DNA of 11,766 nt from Gammaproteobacteria bacterium (GTDB lineage: Bacteria > Gemmatimonadota > Gemmatimonadetes > Longimicrobiales > Gaopeijiaceae). Positions within the stretch are counted from its first letter, which is position 1. The number at the start of each line of letters is the position of its first letter. The stretch spans positions 1 to 11,766 of the forward strand of contig JAHEKL010000059.1 in NCBI GenBank assembly GCA_024638345.1, given 5' to 3'. Made by a program: the position numbers and the translations under genes. A model generated the notes under the pieces. That model searched no databases. It was given only the letters and a program-made list of their open reading frames with translations, and had not been told where the DNA came from. This document shows, piece by piece, positions 1 through 5,985 of the stretch.

Positions 1-336
1 GTACTTTGGATGCGCGTCTAATGGAAGGTGGGCCGAGTACAGCGCGGTACCCGCCCGAATCAGTGGCTCTACCCGTCGATACCGGCGACCGGTCAGTGGC
101 TGAAGTCCGCTCCAGTAGAGGCCGTGATGGACGATCAACAGGTCCACATCCTGCGATACCGCCTCCTCGATCGTTTGGACGCTGGCGTCCACGGCCGCGG
201 CGATCCTCCGTACGGGCCCCCTGCCTTCGACTTGCAGACCGTTCAGGGCCCTCTCGTAGTCTGGGAAGCCGGGGATCCCGAGTTCGGCATCGAGAAAATA
301 GAGGAGTGATTCTAAATCTGTCTCCGGCGACGTCAT
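1..336 (-). CDS. Nif3-like dinuclear metal-centre protein (DUF34/YbgI/YqfO family), 3' end beyond the window
   Basis: The minus strand from 336 down to base 1 is open for 112 codons with no stop, so the C-terminal part lies outside the window. The translation begins MTSPETDLESLLYFLDAELG. It carries the family hallmarks: an early ALNGLQVEG segment (about 30-38), a hydrophobic strand ending in the metal-binding pair HHG (about 70-72), and a SAHLPLDAH segment (101-109) matching the family's second metal-ligand site, with Asp107. Family members are toroidal hexamers with a two-metal site. Their activity is poorly defined; roles in cofactor or nucleotide metabolism (GTP cyclohydrolase I type 2 annotation) have been proposed. 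ATG336 is the only start candidate after the in-frame TAG at 397-399. The ribosome site is weak (an AGAAGAG-like stretch 10 bases upstream). It lies 199 bases beyond the bactofilin gene and could be a separate unit. Family call firm; function not. Confidence 0.85.
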   Translation of the reverse strand, partial: MTSPETDLESLLYFLDAELGIPGFPDYERALNGLQVEGRGPVRRIAAAVDASVQTIEEAVSQDVDLLIVHHGLYWSGLQPLTGRRYRRVEPLIRAGTALYSAHLPLDAHPKY

Positions 337-535
337 TCTCGGGCGCTCTTCTCTGAGGAGGCCAGTCCTGTCGGGTCGATGCGGACGTCCGATCCGCTAG
401 GGGCAGCCGCCCACGACAGGTATTCCACATCGAGGTGTACAGAAACGGGTCTCAACCACTGAATGAGTGCTATAACCGATGAAGACATAATGAGTTCGCG
501 CGTTTTCCACGGAAGTGGAGAAAGCCGGTGGGAAC
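337..535. other. Intergenic region with a small hairpin; no gene seen
   Basis: This 199-base gap separates the bactofilin stop from the Nif3-like start. Short reading frames cross it but none has a recognisable product or ribosome site. An inverted repeat lies at 503-522: TTTTCCAC, loop GGAA, then GTGGAGAA. It pairs over eight positions with one T-G wobble when read as plus-strand RNA. In the minus-strand transcript the hairpin would follow the bactofilin stop by about 13 bases, but no T-tract follows it, so it does not qualify as an intrinsic terminator by sequence. No convincing -35/-10 pair for the Nif3-like gene was found. Several TTCCAC words (near 422 and 505, and inverted at 515) resemble DnaA boxes weakly. 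Confidence 0.4.
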
Positions 536-997
536 TCACGCCGTTTTGGTCGCACCGAGCGTGATCTCCCCTCCCTCCTCGGTGGAGATCGTTGCTCTCC
601 GCAACCGAGCCGGATGAGGTTGAGGAGGGGCACCCAGCTCGACTTCTCCCATCTGGAGATCTCCATTCAGAACCGCCCCGTCCGCCAGCAGGAGACGAAG
701 GGTGCGGATCTCGCCTTCGACCCGAGCCGTCGCCTGGATCTCGAGCCGTGACGCCGCTACCAGAACGCCGGACGCCTCACCGGCAATGAGGGCGTCCTGG
801 GTCCGGATTTCTCCCTGAACGCTCCCACCCTTGGCAACTACCACCGCCTGACCGGCATACACGCTCCCGACGAGAGACCCCTCGACCCGAACGGTCCCCT
901 CGGAGACGCAGTCACCAACGATCCGTGTCCCCGGACCGATCAGGGAAAGCCTGACGGTATCCGCCTCGTCCGTTTCTCGCTCCCGCCCTCGTGCCAT
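536..997 (-). CDS. Bactofilin (polymer-forming cytoskeletal protein)
   Basis: The 153-residue protein matches the bactofilin (DUF583) fold. It has a short charged N-terminal tail (1-15), then a right-handed beta-helix core (about 17-118) visible as a glycine-spaced repeat: EGTVRVEGSLVGSV, KGGSVQGEI, AGEASGVLVAASRLEIQ, TARVEGEIRT, DGAVLNGDLQMGEVELG. A disordered basic tail follows. Bactofilins self-assemble without nucleotide into membrane-associated filaments that position wall-modifying enzymes. Two ATGs compete (1003 and 997). The GAGAGG ribosome site abuts the first but sits six bases from the second, so 997 is preferred; the longer form would add two residues. The gene follows the M23 peptidase by about 40 bases and is very likely co-transcribed with it. 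Bactofilin-M23 pairs are a known shape-determining arrangement, for example CcmA with Csd-type peptidases in Helicobacter. Confidence 0.9.
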   Translation of the reverse strand: MARGRERETDEADTVRLSLIGPGTRIVGDCVSEGTVRVEGSLVGSVYAGQAVVVAKGGSVQGEIRTQDALIAGEASGVLVAASRLEIQATARVEGEIRTLRLLLADGAVLNGDLQMGEVELGAPPQPHPARLRRATISTEEGGEITLGATKTA

Positions 998-1041
998 CTC
1001 CATCCTCTCAGTCAGTTGATTTCAAGCTCTTCACGAAACGT

Positions 1042-1839
1042 TCAGGGGGGTGTGACGAGTGTGAGCGGATCGATCGGAACGCCTCCGTGGAGGATCTCGA
1101 AGTGTAGATGGGGCGCAGTCGAGCTACCGGTCGAACCAGACAAGGCGATGACCTCGTTTCGTCGAACCACTTCCCCCTCCGCTGCAAGAATGACGGAGAC
1201 ATGCGCATAACGGGTCCGATAGTCCATCCCATGATCCAGCACGAGGTAGTTCCCGTAGATCCGGTCCGTTCCGGCCTCTGAAACCGTTCCGCTCGCCGCC
1301 GCTCGAACATACGAGCCGCTCGGGACGGCGACGTCGATCCCTGGGTGCTCGCTGGCGACCTCCGCCAGAAGGGCCTGCGTGACGAATCCGGCCTCTGTAA
1401 GCGGCCATGCGGATGGAACGTCCCCCTCCGCCGCGCCGGCCCTCGAGCGCTCCGCGGGAGCCGGCCCCGTCGGGGGTGGCAGCCAGAGCTCACCGGCCCC
1501 AGCAGAGGCGTCGGCACCGAACAAAGACCGAATCCCTTCGTACGCCTGCTCGACCTCTTCCAGGCTTTGGGCGAGAGCTTCCACTTCCCCTTCTCGTGCC
1601 TGAAGTCGCGCCACCTCCCGCTCGAGCAGGGTGGCCTCTCGAGCGCGAGACGCGAGGTACCCCCAACTCGCGATGGTCACGAGTCCCACCGCCAGGGTAG
1701 TTCCGGCTCCGATCCACACCCAGCGGAGTTGCCGATAGGAGATCCGAAAAGTCCGCGTCTGCTTTCCTCCATCGGGGACAACGATGACAGTCAACTCGCG
1801 ATCGGTCCCCTCGCCTACTCCCCGCTCTTCCTCCGTCAC
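1042..1839 (-). CDS. Membrane-anchored M23 (LytM/lysostaphin-type) metallopeptidase
   Basis: The 265-residue protein has a short cytoplasmic N-terminus (1-38), one transmembrane helix (about 40-62) and a Glu/Arg-rich coiled coil (about 66-107). A Pro/Ala linker leads to a C-terminal M23 domain (about 148-262). The whole zinc site is present: H165 and D169 in HPGIDVAVP, H213 in RYAH, and H244 and H246 in HLHFE. It should therefore be an active endopeptidase cutting peptidoglycan cross-links or stem peptides on the outer side of the inner membrane. The start is GTG1839, whose GTGA overlaps the parB stop by four bases. A GAGG ribosome site sits seven bases upstream, inside parB, so translation is probably coupled to ParB. 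The bactofilin gene follows directly, suggesting the filament localises this enzyme. Family certain; exact bond cut unknown. Confidence 0.93.
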   Translation of the reverse strand: MTEEERGVGEGTDRELTVIVVPDGGKQTRTFRISYRQLRWVWIGAGTTLAVGLVTIASWGYLASRAREATLLEREVARLQAREGEVEALAQSLEEVEQAYEGIRSLFGADASAGAGELWLPPPTGPAPAERSRAGAAEGDVPSAWPLTEAGFVTQALLAEVASEHPGIDVAVPSGSYVRAAASGTVSEAGTDRIYGNYLVLDHGMDYRTRYAHVSVILAAEGEVVRRNEVIALSGSTGSSTAPHLHFEILHGGVPIDPLTLVTPP

Positions 1840-2756
1840 CCGGCGACCTCGCTGGATTCACGTCCGGTGATGGCCTCGAATACCCGCTCGAAGTCCTCAG
1901 CGGAGCGGAACGGGATCTCGATCACGCCCTGCGCCCCTTTTCCCTTCTTGACCTTCACTCGAGTGCCGAGGGCTTCGCAAAGCGCCTCCTGGAGGGCGTG
2001 AACGATCGGATCATCCGGCGTTTGGGCCCCTCTCCGAGCTCGCCCGTTCGTGGCTTCGTCTTTCTGGGTTGCAGACTCCGCACGGACACGAGCTTCCACC
2101 TCCCGCACACTCCACCCCTCTCGCGCGGCCTTCCGGCCGAGCTCGACGAGGCGTCCCGCATCTTCGATGGATAGGAGCGCACGGGCGTGACCCATCGAGA
2201 GGGCTCCCTCCTCCAAGAGCCGGCGGATCGACGGGGGAAGACGCAGCAGACGAAGGAGGTTGGCAACCGTCGAGCGGTCCTTTCCCACGGACTGAGCCAC
2301 CTCTTCCTGAGTCAAACCGAACTCTTCCGTGAGCAACCGGAATCCCTCCGCTTCCTCCAAAGGATTCAGCGCTTCCCGTTGGATGTTCTCCACGAGCGCG
2401 AGGACGAGAAGAGTACGATCGTCGACGTCCCGCACGACGACCGGGATCTCCTCCCATTCCAACTGATTCACGGCGCGGAGTCTCCGCTCTCCAGCCACCA
2501 ACTCGTATCGATCGCCGTCTAGACTACTCGAGGGTCGAACTACGACCGGCTGCAGGAGCCCGTTCTCCTTGATCGAGCGAGCCAGATCCGCAAGGTCGTC
2601 CTCACCGAATTCGCGCCGCGGCTGAAAGGGGTTGGGAACGATTCCCCTAACCGGAAGCGTCCGTATCTCGGATTCGGCTGCCGTCTCGGCCAGGTAATCC
2701 TCACCCAGCAGCGCCTCGAGCCCACGGCCCAGCCTAGGTCGGTTCGCACTGCTCAT
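1836..2756 (-). CDS. parB: Chromosome-partitioning protein ParB (parS-binding CTPase clamp)
   Basis: This 306-residue ParB/Spo0J has every expected part. The N-terminal LGRGLEALLG motif (9-18) is the ParA-contacting patch. The CTP-binding N domain shows NPFQPRREF (42-50), GERRLRA (89-95) and ENIQREALNPLEEAEG (123-138). The helix-turn-helix lies at about 148-171 (LTQEEVAQSVGKDRSTVANL), followed by a charged variable linker (about 225-245) and a C-terminal dimerisation domain (about 248-296). ParB loads at parS, closes as a CTP-dependent clamp, spreads along DNA and recruits condensin. Its substrate sites are probably the two palindromes at 3650-3722. The start ATG overlaps the parA stop by four bases, with an AAGGGG ribosome site eight bases upstream; its stop overlaps the M23 gene start. 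Length is typical. Confidence 0.98.
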   Translation of the reverse strand: MSSANRPRLGRGLEALLGEDYLAETAAESEIRTLPVRGIVPNPFQPRREFGEDDLADLARSIKENGLLQPVVVRPSSSLDGDRYELVAGERRLRAVNQLEWEEIPVVVRDVDDRTLLVLALVENIQREALNPLEEAEGFRLLTEEFGLTQEEVAQSVGKDRSTVANLLRLLRLPPSIRRLLEEGALSMGHARALLSIEDAGRLVELGRKAAREGWSVREVEARVRAESATQKDEATNGRARRGAQTPDDPIVHALQEALCEALGTRVKVKKGKGAQGVIEIPFRSAEDFERVFEAITGRESSEVAG

Positions 2757-3559
2757 GTCGATACCCCTTTAACGGTCACTTTCCTGCGCCTCTTCCCTCG
2801 CACCCGGAGGAGCTCGCGAGCTAGCGCCAGATAGCTCTGCGCGCCGGCGGACAGGACGTCGTAGGTCACGATGGGCTGGCCGAAGCTGGGGGCCTCGGCA
2901 AGCCGAACGTTTCGTGGAATCGTCGTCTCGAACACCTTTGCCCCGAAGTACTCTCTGGCCTCGTCTGCTACCTGCTTGGACAAGTTGAGACGCCGATCAT
3001 ACATCGTAAGCAGGACCCCTTCGATCTCCAGGCTCGGATTGAGCCCCCGCTGGACGAGGCGAATCGTGTTCAGCAGTTGTGAAAGACCCTCCAGCGCGTA
3101 GAACTCGCACTGGATCGGGATCAGAACGCTGTCCGCCGCGATCAGGGTATTCAGGGTCAACAGACCCAACGAGGGGGGGCAGTCCACGAGGACGAAGTCA
3201 AAATCGTCCCGTACGGCCTCGATCGCCTTGGCCAACACCTTCTCGCGCTCCGGTCGGTCAACCAGCTCGAGCTCCGCTCCTACCAGATCGCGATTCGAGG
3301 GAATCAGGCTCAGGAAAGGGAAATGAACGTGAGACCGTGTGCACTCGACCACGGGTCTCTCGTCCACGAGTACGTCGAAGATCGTGGGCAGCGAGTCCCG
3401 CTTGTCCACCCCCAGACCGGAGGTGGCATTCCCCTGGGGATCGATGTCAACGATCAGCGTTCGCTGCTCTGCGACCGCCAGAGAAGCACCCAAATTGATA
3501 GCCGTTGTCGTCTTCCCGACGCCGCCTTTCTGGTTGGCGATGGCGACAACGCGAGCCAT
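2753..3559 (-). CDS. parA: Chromosome-partitioning ATPase ParA (Soj)
   Basis: This 268-residue protein is a short chromosomal ParA without an N-terminal DNA-binding domain. The deviant Walker A KGGVGKTT is at 11-18 with signature lysine K11, Walker A' VDIDPQGN at 37-44, and Walker B VLVDCPP at 123-129. The segment TIPRNVRLAEAPSFGQP (213-229) contains R219, matching the non-specific DNA-binding arginine of Soj proteins. ATP-bound dimers coat the nucleoid, and ParB-parS complexes trigger hydrolysis and follow the retreating gradient. A GAAGG ribosome site lies seven bases before the ATG. A probable promoter at 3599-3627 and two parS sites lie just upstream, which allows ParB to influence its own operon. 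It is translationally coupled to parB by an ATGA overlap. Confidence 0.98.
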   Translation of the reverse strand: MARVVAIANQKGGVGKTTTAINLGASLAVAEQRTLIVDIDPQGNATSGLGVDKRDSLPTIFDVLVDERPVVECTRSHVHFPFLSLIPSNRDLVGAELELVDRPEREKVLAKAIEAVRDDFDFVLVDCPPSLGLLTLNTLIAADSVLIPIQCEFYALEGLSQLLNTIRLVQRGLNPSLEIEGVLLTMYDRRLNLSKQVADEAREYFGAKVFETTIPRNVRLAEAPSFGQPIVTYDVLSAGAQSYLALARELLRVRGKRRRKVTVKGVST

Positions 3560-3598
3560 TCAGGGCCTTCGGAGTGGAGTGGACAGGCGCAAGCCGAG

Positions 3599-3627
3599 AA
3601 TATAGACGAGGATCGATGAAGTGGAAA
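3599..3627 (-). promoter_or_regulatory. Probable sigma70-type promoter for parA-parB-M23-bactofilin
   Basis: Read on the minus strand, TTTCCA (3627-3622, four of six matches to TTGACA) is followed by a 17-base spacer and TATATT (3604-3599, five of six matches to TATAAT). Transcription would start near 3592, giving a leader of about 33 bases before the parA ATG. The nearer parS lies about 22 bases upstream of the -35. It is the best promoter-like pair seen in this gap, but it rests on consensus matching alone. Confidence 0.5.
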
Positions 3628-3649
3628 TGCGTCGCTCAGTGGCACAGGA

Positions 3650-3665
3650 TGTTTCACGTGAAACA
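3650..3665. promoter_or_regulatory. parS: parS centromere site 1 (TGTTTCACGTGAAACA)
   Basis: This is a perfect 16-base palindrome identical to the broadly conserved bacterial parS consensus first defined in Bacillus subtilis. It lies about 90 bases upstream of parA and within about 7 kb of dnaA, where origin-proximal parS sites are expected. ParB from this locus is the obvious ligand. A match of this length and symmetry next to parAB is very unlikely by chance. Confidence 0.97.
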
Positions 3666-3706
3666 ACTCGGAGCGCTCGACCCGTAACGCCTGAGGAGGG
3701 GCGACG

Positions 3707-3722
3707 TGTTCCACGTGGAACA
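3707..3722. promoter_or_regulatory. parS: parS centromere site 2 (TGTTCCACGTGGAACA)
   Basis: A second perfect 16-base palindrome sits 57 bases from the first, centre to centre. It differs by one symmetric change in each arm (TTCCAC/GTGGAA instead of TTTCAC/GTGAAA). Both fit the degenerate form TGTTYCACGTGRAACA. Together the pair forms a small ParB loading cluster between mnmG and parA. It begins about 30 bases past the mnmG stop codon. Confidence 0.93.
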
Positions 3723-3751
3723 GCACTCGATCCCGACCGTCCTCCCGCCTC

Positions 3752-5659
3752 TCAGTCCGCCGGAAGGCCGTCCCCCTTGGCACGGCGTAGCCGATTCCAG
3801 CGCTTGACCTCGAGCACCAGGTTCTGCAGGTCCGCCGGTGACACTCCGGGGATTCGACCAGCCTGAGCCAGCGTTGCGGGACGGATCCGGGCCAGCTTCT
3901 CCCTAGCCTCCCGGGAGATCGTAGCGAACTCCGCGAATGGTGCCTCTTCCGGCACCGTGAACGCTGCCTGGGCGCGAAGCCGCTCAGCTCGCTCCTTCTC
4001 CCTTCTCACGTAGCCCTCATACTTCACCTCGACCTCCACTGAACGGACCACCTCGTCGACCGGATCGAACGGGGCATTCCCCACGGCGAAGAGCGTGACC
4101 GCGTCCAGCTCCGGTCGTCTGAGCAACTCCTCCGCACTCGCGTGCTCCCTCAGTGCTCCGGATCCCGTGCTCCGAAGAGCCTCATTGACGACTTCGGGGC
4201 CCAGCCGGGCCTCGCGAAACCATTGCGAGACGGCCGTTCGCGCGCGCGTCCGTCTATCGAGCGCTTCACCCTGTGCGTCGGTCAGTAGCCCCGCTTCCCT
4301 TGCAACGGGGCCCAGCCGCTCTACCGCGTTGTCCTGCCTCAGGAGAAGCCGGAACTCTGCTCTCGAGGTGAACAGGCGGTAGGGCTCGTCCACGCCGCGG
4401 GTGACCAGGTCGTCGATGAGTACTCCGACATATGCTTGATCTCGCTCGAGGACGAGCGAGGGGCGCCCGAGCACTCTTGCGGCAGCGTTCGCCCCCGCGA
4501 TCAGTCCCTGGCCGGCAGCCTCCTCGTACCCGGTGGTCCCGTTGATTTGACCGGCGAAGTACAAACCTGGGAGCTCGCGCACTTCCAGCGTGTGACGGAG
4601 CTGATACGGTGGGAAATAGTCGTACTCGATTGCATAGCCCATCTTCGTTATCCGGGCTCGCTCCAAGCCCGGAACCGTGCGCAGAAACCTCTCCTGCACC
4701 TCGAATGGGAGCGAGGTGGACAGGCCGTTCACGTAAAGCTCCGTCGTCTCCAGCCCCTCCGGCTCCAAGAACACCTGATGTCGCCTGGCATTCGGAAACT
4801 TGACGATCTTGTCCTCGATGGAGGGGCAGTATCGGGGCCCGCGACCCGAAATCTCGCCACCGTAGAGCGCGCTTGCCTGGAGGTTCTCCCGTACGATCGC
4901 GCTCAGTTCAGGTCCCGTCCATGTGATCCAGCAAACCCGTTGTTCGGGAATCGGCTTTTCCTCGTATGCCGAGAATCGATACGGCAACGGGTCTCCAGGC
5001 TGGATCTCGACGCGCGAGAAGTCCACGGTGCGCCCGTCGACCCGCGGCGGAGTCCCAGTCTTGAACCGCGCCATGAGCAGTCCGCGCGCCTCCAGGGCTT
5101 CAGCCAACTCGATCGACGGAGCCTCACCGGCCCTCCCCGCGTCCTGTCCGGCCTCTCCACCCACATGGATCTTCCCTCGGAGGAAGGTGCCAGCGGTGAT
5201 GACCACCGCCGATGCGCCAAAGCGTAGCCCTCCCCGCGTCACGATGCCTCGCGCCGCTCCCCCCTCCACCATCAGCCCCGTTACCATCTCCTGGAACATG
5301 TCCAAGTCGCTCAGCTCGTCCAGGACGCGACGCACAGCTCGCGGGTAGAGACCCCTGTCGCATTGAGCCCGGGGGCCCCAAACCGCTGGACCCTTCGATC
5401 GATTCAGCATGCGGAACTGAATCCGCGACGCATCGGTGGCGCGGCCCATGATTCCACCGAGCGCATCCACCTCCCGCGCCACTACGCCCTTCGCGACTCC
5501 ACCGATCGCCGGGTTACAGCTCATCTGACCGACACGGGCCAGATCCGGGGTGACCAGCAGGGTCCGGGCACCCATCCGCGCAGCCGCCGCGGCGGCCTCC
5601 GTTCCAGCGTGGCCACCCCCCACCACGATCACATCATAGGTCGCGTGCACTTCGTTCAT
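3752..5659 (-). CDS. mnmG: tRNA uridine-5-carboxymethylaminomethyl synthesis enzyme MnmG (GidA)
   Basis: MnmG is the FAD-dependent partner of MnmE. Together they install (carboxymethyl)aminomethyl groups on wobble uridine 34 of certain tRNAs. The protein is 635 residues, close to the usual 620-630. It shows the FAD-binding GGGHAGTEAA (13-22), catalytic Cys48 in SCNPAIGGVAKG, GTFLRGKIHVG (157-167), KTGTPPR (200-206), the second catalytic Cys278 in RYCPSIEDKIVKFP, the FAD loop NGTTGYEEAAGQG (373-385) and TSRAEFRLLLRQDNA (431-445). The C-terminal helical domain contacts MnmE and tRNA. The reading frame is open further upstream, but ATG5659 places the start eight residues before the FAD strand, as in relatives. 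ATG5671 has its AAGGGG directly abutting, which is too close. It follows acyP by about 16 bases. rsmG, often next, is missing. Confidence 0.97.
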   Translation of the reverse strand: MNEVHATYDVIVVGGGHAGTEAAAAAARMGARTLLVTPDLARVGQMSCNPAIGGVAKGVVAREVDALGGIMGRATDASRIQFRMLNRSKGPAVWGPRAQCDRGLYPRAVRRVLDELSDLDMFQEMVTGLMVEGGAARGIVTRGGLRFGASAVVITAGTFLRGKIHVGGEAGQDAGRAGEAPSIELAEALEARGLLMARFKTGTPPRVDGRTVDFSRVEIQPGDPLPYRFSAYEEKPIPEQRVCWITWTGPELSAIVRENLQASALYGGEISGRGPRYCPSIEDKIVKFPNARRHQVFLEPEGLETTELYVNGLSTSLPFEVQERFLRTVPGLERARITKMGYAIEYDYFPPYQLRHTLEVRELPGLYFAGQINGTTGYEEAAGQGLIAGANAAARVLGRPSLVLERDQAYVGVLIDDLVTRGVDEPYRLFTSRAEFRLLLRQDNAVERLGPVAREAGLLTDAQGEALDRRTRARTAVSQWFREARLGPEVVNEALRSTGSGALREHASAEELLRRPELDAVTLFAVGNAPFDPVDEVVRSVEVEVKYEGYVRREKERAERLRAQAAFTVPEEAPFAEFATISREAREKLARIRPATLAQAGRIPGVSPADLQNLVLEVKRWNRLRRAKGDGLPAD

Positions 5660-5675
5660 GCGCTTTGCCATCCCC

Positions 5676-5948
5676 TTAGCCGTATCGAACCTCGAAACCC
5701 GAATCGGGCAGACCCGTCGCAGGACCCAACAACACGACACCATCGACACGCGCACCACCGGGGCCCACACCAAGCCGGCGCTCGAAGAGGCTCAGGCCCT
5801 GCTCGGGTCCGTCGGCGTGGACCTCGACGGATCCATCGGGCAGATTCCGGACCCATCCTCGAAGCCCAAGCTCTCGGCCCACAGCCTGGGTCCACCAACG
5901 GAATCCCACCCCCTGCACACGACCCTCGACCCGGACGGCCATCCCCAT
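5676..5948 (-). CDS. acyP: Acylphosphatase
   Basis: This 90-residue protein is a complete single-domain acylphosphatase with its alpha/beta ferredoxin-like fold. It carries both family signatures: GRVQGVGFRWW (9-19), with the phosphate-binding loop and catalytic Arg17, and GWVRNLPDGSVEVHADG (31-47), with catalytic Asn35. It hydrolyses carboxyl-phosphate bonds such as 1,3-bisphosphoglycerate, carbamoyl phosphate and acetyl phosphate; the physiological role in bacteria is unsettled. It sits between mnmE (37-base gap) and mnmG (about 16-base gap) on the same strand, so it is probably co-transcribed. Two starts are possible (ATG5948 and ATG5942, two residues shorter); GGA about nine bases upstream weakly favours the first. 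The 37-base gap upstream is noticeably AT-rich for this window. Confidence 0.92.
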   Translation of the reverse strand: MGMAVRVEGRVQGVGFRWWTQAVGRELGLRGWVRNLPDGSVEVHADGPEQGLSLFERRLGVGPGGARVDGVVLLGPATGLPDSGFEVRYG

Positions 5949-5985
5949 AACTTTAATTCCGACTTGTAGTTATACTTATTCTGCC

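Noticed and set aside
333..666. Two minus-strand reading frames (about 68 and 89 codons) and a plus-strand frame crossing the 337-535 gap
   Set aside because: They overlap the clear bactofilin or Nif3-like genes, have no ribosome site worth noting, and their translations resemble no family.
3454..3783. 109-codon minus-strand frame across the parS region
   Set aside because: Its repeated FHVEH/FHVKH words are just translations of the two parS palindromes, and it overlaps parA and mnmG in another frame.
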